This document shows positions 60,155 through 64,000 of a DNA stretch of 64,000 nt, in pieces (positions within the stretch are counted from its first letter, which is position 1; the number at the start of each line of letters is the position of its first letter). The stretch comes from Rattus norvegicus (taxonomy: Eukaryota > Chordata > Mammalia > Rodentia > Muridae). A program made the translations under genes and the position numbers. Below the pieces are notes generated by a model. It saw nothing but the letters and a program-made list of their open reading frames with translations, was not told the origin of the DNA and searched no databases. Location of the stretch: the NCBI RefSeq assembly GCF_036323735.1, contig NC_086032.1:56374599-56438598 (forward strand), in the 5' to 3' direction.

Positions 60155-60295
60155 CTTAGAAAGAGAGAGGATGGAAAGCTGGGTGGGTAGGAAGGTAAGG
60201 ATGGATCTGGAAGAATTTGAGGAAAAGATATGTACATGATCAAAATATAGCTTATGAAATTCTCAAAGAATTAATAAAAATGTTTTAAAAATAAT
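60155..60295 (+). mobile_element. Old L1 3' terminal fragment, sense
   Basis: A purine-rich stretch followed by GATCAAAATATAGCTTATGAAA and AATTAATAAAAATG resembles an Lx-type L1 terminus. Confidence 0.55.
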
Positions 60296-60299
60296 TTTA

Positions 60300-60795
60300 T
60301 TGGTTGGATGTAAGAATCTGCATCTGACTCTTTCAGCTGCTTGTTGGGCTTCTCAGGGATTAGCCATACTAGGATCCTGTCTGTAAGCACAAGTCATTTG
60401 CAGATCCTTATACCCAACCACATGGACAAAAGCCAGGGACCCCTGCAGTTGAATTAGGGAAAAGCTGGAAGAAGCTGAGGAGGAGGGTGACCCATAGAAA
60501 GACCAGCAGTCTCAACCTGGACCTCTGAGACCTCTCAGATACTGAGACACCAGCTAGGCAGAATACACCAGCTGATAGGAGGCCCCCGACACATATACAG
60601 CAGAGGACTGACTGGTCTGGTCTCAGTGAGAGAAGACACACTTTTAACCCTTGAAATATTTGAGGCCCCAGGGAGTTGGGGGGTCTGGTGAGGTGGGAAT
60701 GGGGAGTGGGCAATCTCTTGGAAATGGGAGAGGAGGAATGGGATAAGGAACAGTCCAAGTACAGACCAGGAAGGGGATAATGACTGGACTGTTTA
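60300..60795 (+). mobile_element. L1 3' UTR with 5' inversion
   Basis: 60393-60795 is sense old-type L1 3' UTR ending in an A-run. 60300-60392 is the reverse complement of the L1 sequence that normally lies just upstream (minus strand reads CCCTGAGAAGCCCAACAAGC). About 25 bp around GCAGATYCTTAYAYCCAACCA is present in both parts. Confidence 0.8.
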
Positions 60796-61894
60796 AAAAA
60801 AAAAGATATAATTCTAGTGAAGTTTTATGGTAAACTCTAGTGATGCAAACAAAAATCTCCAAATGTTCAGAGTTTACACACCACAATTCACAATTTTTAA
60901 ATCAGTAAGTACATATAACTTTAATTAATTAGTTCATAATTCTTTACAAAATTTTGTGAACTACAGTAGGTTCTTTTGAGAAGATCAACTTAAAATTATA
61001 AACATTTTAAATCTCATTAATAAGTTTTGATTTTTTTTTGTTTCAATATTTTGGTGATGGATGGATGCTATATTTTGGCTAAGTAAAATATTGTTATATA
61101 ACATTATAAATGCCTAATAGCTATATTTTCACAAATTAGACATACATTATTATAAGTTTCAGATATTTGTAATTTATGCATCCCATCCCACCCTCTGGAT
61201 GTAAATGAACCAAAAAAAAAATGAAGCAGCATTTTCTCCAAATAAATCCAAGTAGATAATAGGTCCGTATGGACGCACCTGGGAGACTGGCATCTACAGA
61301 CTAATTCTTCTTCAAGATAAACACATAGACTAGAACTCAGAACCTCAGTCTGAATCATGTGATTTATATGGAAATCAGTCCGAGGTTGCAAAATATGTGA
61401 CTACTGTGCATATAATTTTCATATGAAATTAGTTCCTTCCAACACATAAAATGGAAGGCCTATTTTTAAAAAGTATTGGTGCTTGTCCATTTAGAGTAAA
61501 AATGATTAAATTATCTCACTCACAAATGGTTATTTTGTCTTTCAATTACTTATAGTGATTAAATTGGAACAGCCAATAAGAAGGTCTTCCAGTTGCTTAC
61601 CTTAAGTGACTAATCAACATAAATCTAATAAAGACTGAACACATTTTAAGAGGTTTGAAATGTGTCAAAGATATTAAATCTGCTTTAATAGTGACTCACA
61701 ATGATTAACCTAAATGCTATTCCTGTTTATACTGTAGCTAATACAGGATCACAGATATTCATGAAACCAAGTATTTAGCAATATCCAATGACATTTTGGT
61801 GCTGATATTTTGATAACAAAAATATTAACATCTTAATATTTCCTATGTCAAGTATTTGAAGTTTCATAAGTATAATAAAATTAATGTTGCTTGA
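60796..61894. other. AT-rich unique DNA, no gene
   Basis: Nothing was recognised; short poly-A and poly-T runs only. Confidence 0.55.
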
Positions 61895-62600
61895 TTAATC
61901 TCAAGAAGGATGACCAAAATGCGAATGCTTCACTCCTTCTTAAAAAGGGCAATGAAAATATCCACAGGAGGGGATAGGGAGACAAAGTATAGAGCAGAGA
62001 CTGAAGGAACGGCCATTCAGAGCCTGCCCCACATGTGGCCCATACATATACAGCCACCAAACTAGATAAGATGGGTGAAGGAAAGAATTTCAGGCCACTA
62101 GGAACTGGATGTAGATCTCTCCTGAGAGACACACCCAGAATACAGCAATACATAGGCGAATGCCATCAGGAAACCACTGAACTGAGAATGGGAACCCCGT
62201 TGAATGAATCATAGAAAGGACTGGAAGATTTTGAAGGGGCCTAAGACCCCCATGTGAACAACAATGCCAAGCAACCAGAGCTTCCAGGGACTAAGCCACT
62301 ACCCAAAGACTATACATGGAATGACCCATGGCTGCAACTGCATATGTAGCAGTGAAAAGCCTTGGTGGGGCACCAGTAGAAGGGGAAGCCCTTGGTCCTG
62401 CCAAGATTGGATCCCCTGTGTAGGGAATTGTTTGGGGGGGGGGTGGTAAGGAGGGTGGATGGGGAGGAGAACACCATTATAGAAGGGGAGGGAGAGGGGT
62501 TAAGGGGGCTGAAGAACAGGAAACTGGGAAAGGGATAACATTTGAAATGTAAATAAGAAATTCCCATCTTAAAAAAAATTGAAAAGAAATAAATAAAAAT
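61895..62600 (+). mobile_element. L1 3' end, sense, 5'-truncated
   Basis: Starts CTCAAGAAGGATGACCAAAATGC and includes the full 3' UTR with a G-run at 62431-62442, ending in a long A-rich tail. It abuts an older L1 3' UTR in the same orientation. Confidence 0.92.
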
Positions 62601-62604
62601 AACA

Positions 62605-63020
62605 TTTAAAAAAGAAGTATATCTGCCAGGAACAAAACTAATGGAGCTAGAAACTCTTATGTGGGGTAACCAAGGCTCAGAAAGACAAATAATACATGTT
62701 CTCTATCATGTTGATTCTAGTTTCTAACTTGTACAAATGAGTATTTATCTGAGAATGAGTGTAGACAGAGACAAGGAACTCTGAAAGGGGCTCATGATAA
62801 CAGAAATGTGGCTGTTAGGAAAGGCATGGGAAGGTTTGCAGAAGGCACGTAATGTGAAAGCAGACACTGGAAGACAGGATGCAGATAGTGAAAGCTGAGG
62901 TAGTAGAGGAGTTGGGGAAGAGGGGTCAGGGGAACATAGGGAGGAGCAATGAAAGATACTGCACACAAAGGTCACAAAGAAATATCTATGCATTTTTGTA
63001 TTTTTAAATTAAAATAAATA
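62605..63020 (+). mobile_element. Old L1 3' UTR, sense
   Basis: GGAGCTAGAAACTCTTATG, ACCAAGGCTCAGAAAGACAAAT and the A/T-rich end AAATTAAAATAAATAAAAATT resemble an Lx-like ORF2 end and 3' UTR. Confidence 0.65.
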
Positions 63021-64000
63021 AAAATTAACACGTGCGTTGTAAACTTTCACAAAAAATACATTTTTCTTGTTGTTTTTAAAATGTTTGTATGTGTGTGTGT
63101 ATGTGTGTGTATATGTGTGTGTGTGTAAGGCAATGAGACAAAAGAAATAAAGTTAAGCCATATCTCAAAAGGAAATTTGAAAAAGGAAATTATTTGTGAA
63201 AGAACATACTAAATGGATATGTAGCTCAAATGCATGATTAAAATATCAAAACAATTATCAAAGCCATAATTTATTTAATACAAAATGTATCTGTGCCTCA
63301 TAATTTGTCTTAACCCAACCACAATGTCGAAAGTTATTCATATTCTAAATGAACAAAACATTACTCACAAATATGTAAGTACATAAGGATATGTAAAACA
63401 AAAAGTATGATTAACTTTATTTACAAAAAAAATCAGTACACTAAAATAGACTTTTTTCTGGTAGAGACTTTTAACTACTAATTATTAATCAAAATGATTT
63501 AAATTTTTATGTATTTTAATGTAATTTTGAAATTACAAGATATGATTTGATCTCAAAAAATATTGCACATGAAAGTCTGCATTATTTTTTACTTATACTT
63601 CTGCACAAAATTGGATGTCACCTTAATGATAAATTCTAGTTTTAAAATGTCATCAAACCACATCCAAATAGCCAATGGAAAATTCAAACACCTATCCTAA
63701 AGGACTGGACTAAAACAATAATGTAATAAGTTTCTCCTGAAGTCCACTGATGAGCAACATAAATCACAGCCCATTAGCTGTGTGATCGCATACAGGTGAT
63801 GTAGAATAACATACCATTCATTTCAACAGTGTGGAATAGTCATGCTGTGAGACATGTATGAATTCATTCCTAGATTCTTCATTTTTACAGCATAATCTTG
63901 CTTATCCTGTGTTTACAAAATGAAGCAGTGTTTGTTGCTTTGTAATAAACTTTGATATTGGATGTTGCCCCTATTTTTAAGTCTGTTTTTGGTACTATGA
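63021..64000. other. AT-rich unique DNA, no gene
   Basis: Contains an imperfect TG-rich run at 63087-63127. No coding or repeat signature was recognised to the window end. Confidence 0.55.

Noticed and set aside
1..64000. CRISPR arrays, operons, riboswitches or prokaryotic mobile elements
   Set aside because: No regularly spaced direct repeats or dense coding; all repeat structure is explained by mammalian retroelements and microsatellites.

Overview
The window looks like rodent nuclear DNA, most probably rat. Evidence: young L1 elements of the rat type (3' UTR ending in AATAAAGATG plus an A-tail, and a 5' UTR with a monomer unit of about 600 bp), ID SINEs, B1-type SINEs, MuLV-type LTRs and long (TG)n, (TC)n, (GA)n and (AT)n microsatellites. 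I found no host protein-coding gene with intron-exon structure, no functional RNA gene and no prokaryotic feature. It reads as an intergenic or intronic gene desert built up by retrotransposition. The only host gene sequences are two processed pseudogenes of ribosomal proteins, eL8 (RPL7A, about 49450-50352, minus) and uL10 (RPLP0 C-terminal part, about 58640-58995, minus).

Layout. 1-6140: AT-rich DNA with decayed repeats only. 6150-15600: L1 3' ends and ORF2 remnants of several ages in both orientations. 15600-18900: mostly single-copy DNA, with microsatellites and one truncated ID element. 19073-21868: two tandem 5'-truncated L1s sharing three copies of one 14-bp target site, the second carrying an ID element. 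21869-26600: AT-rich DNA with a B1, microsatellites and an old L1 piece. 26596-31812: one almost full-length antisense L1 with perfect 12-bp target-site duplications, an open ORF1, a frameshifted ORF2 with a 1.3-kb deletion, and a two-monomer 5' UTR. 32000-35060: an L1 tail, medium-reiteration repeats, a gammaretroviral-type solo LTR with a 4-bp duplication, and another ERV LTR.

The most informative structure is 35069-53980. Two diverged LTR copies in the same orientation flank pieces of one class II (betaretrovirus/ERVK-like) provirus on the plus strand: a primer-binding-site-like stretch, gag, nucleocapsid, a YMDD reverse transcriptase, RNase H, integrase and a polypurine tract. At least seven L1 insertions and one LTR-like repeat have split it, and some of these insertions carry their own insertions (two solo LTRs, an L1 tail, the RPL7A pseudogene). 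Reading-frame continuity and target-site duplications allow relative ordering. All retroviral genes are heavily broken.

54000-64000: a SINE, unique AT-rich DNA, an antisense L1, the RPLP0 pseudogene, several L1 tails (one with a 5' inversion typical of twin priming), and unique sequence.

Nothing here acts as a coordinated pathway. The shared theme is L1 machinery, which made the L1 copies, mobilised the SINEs and produced the pseudogenes. I saw no convincing undescribed biological system. The points worth checking are the shredded provirus, the repeated use of one L1 target site, and the internally deleted L1s. Family subnames are not given where only a consensus-library search could settle them.
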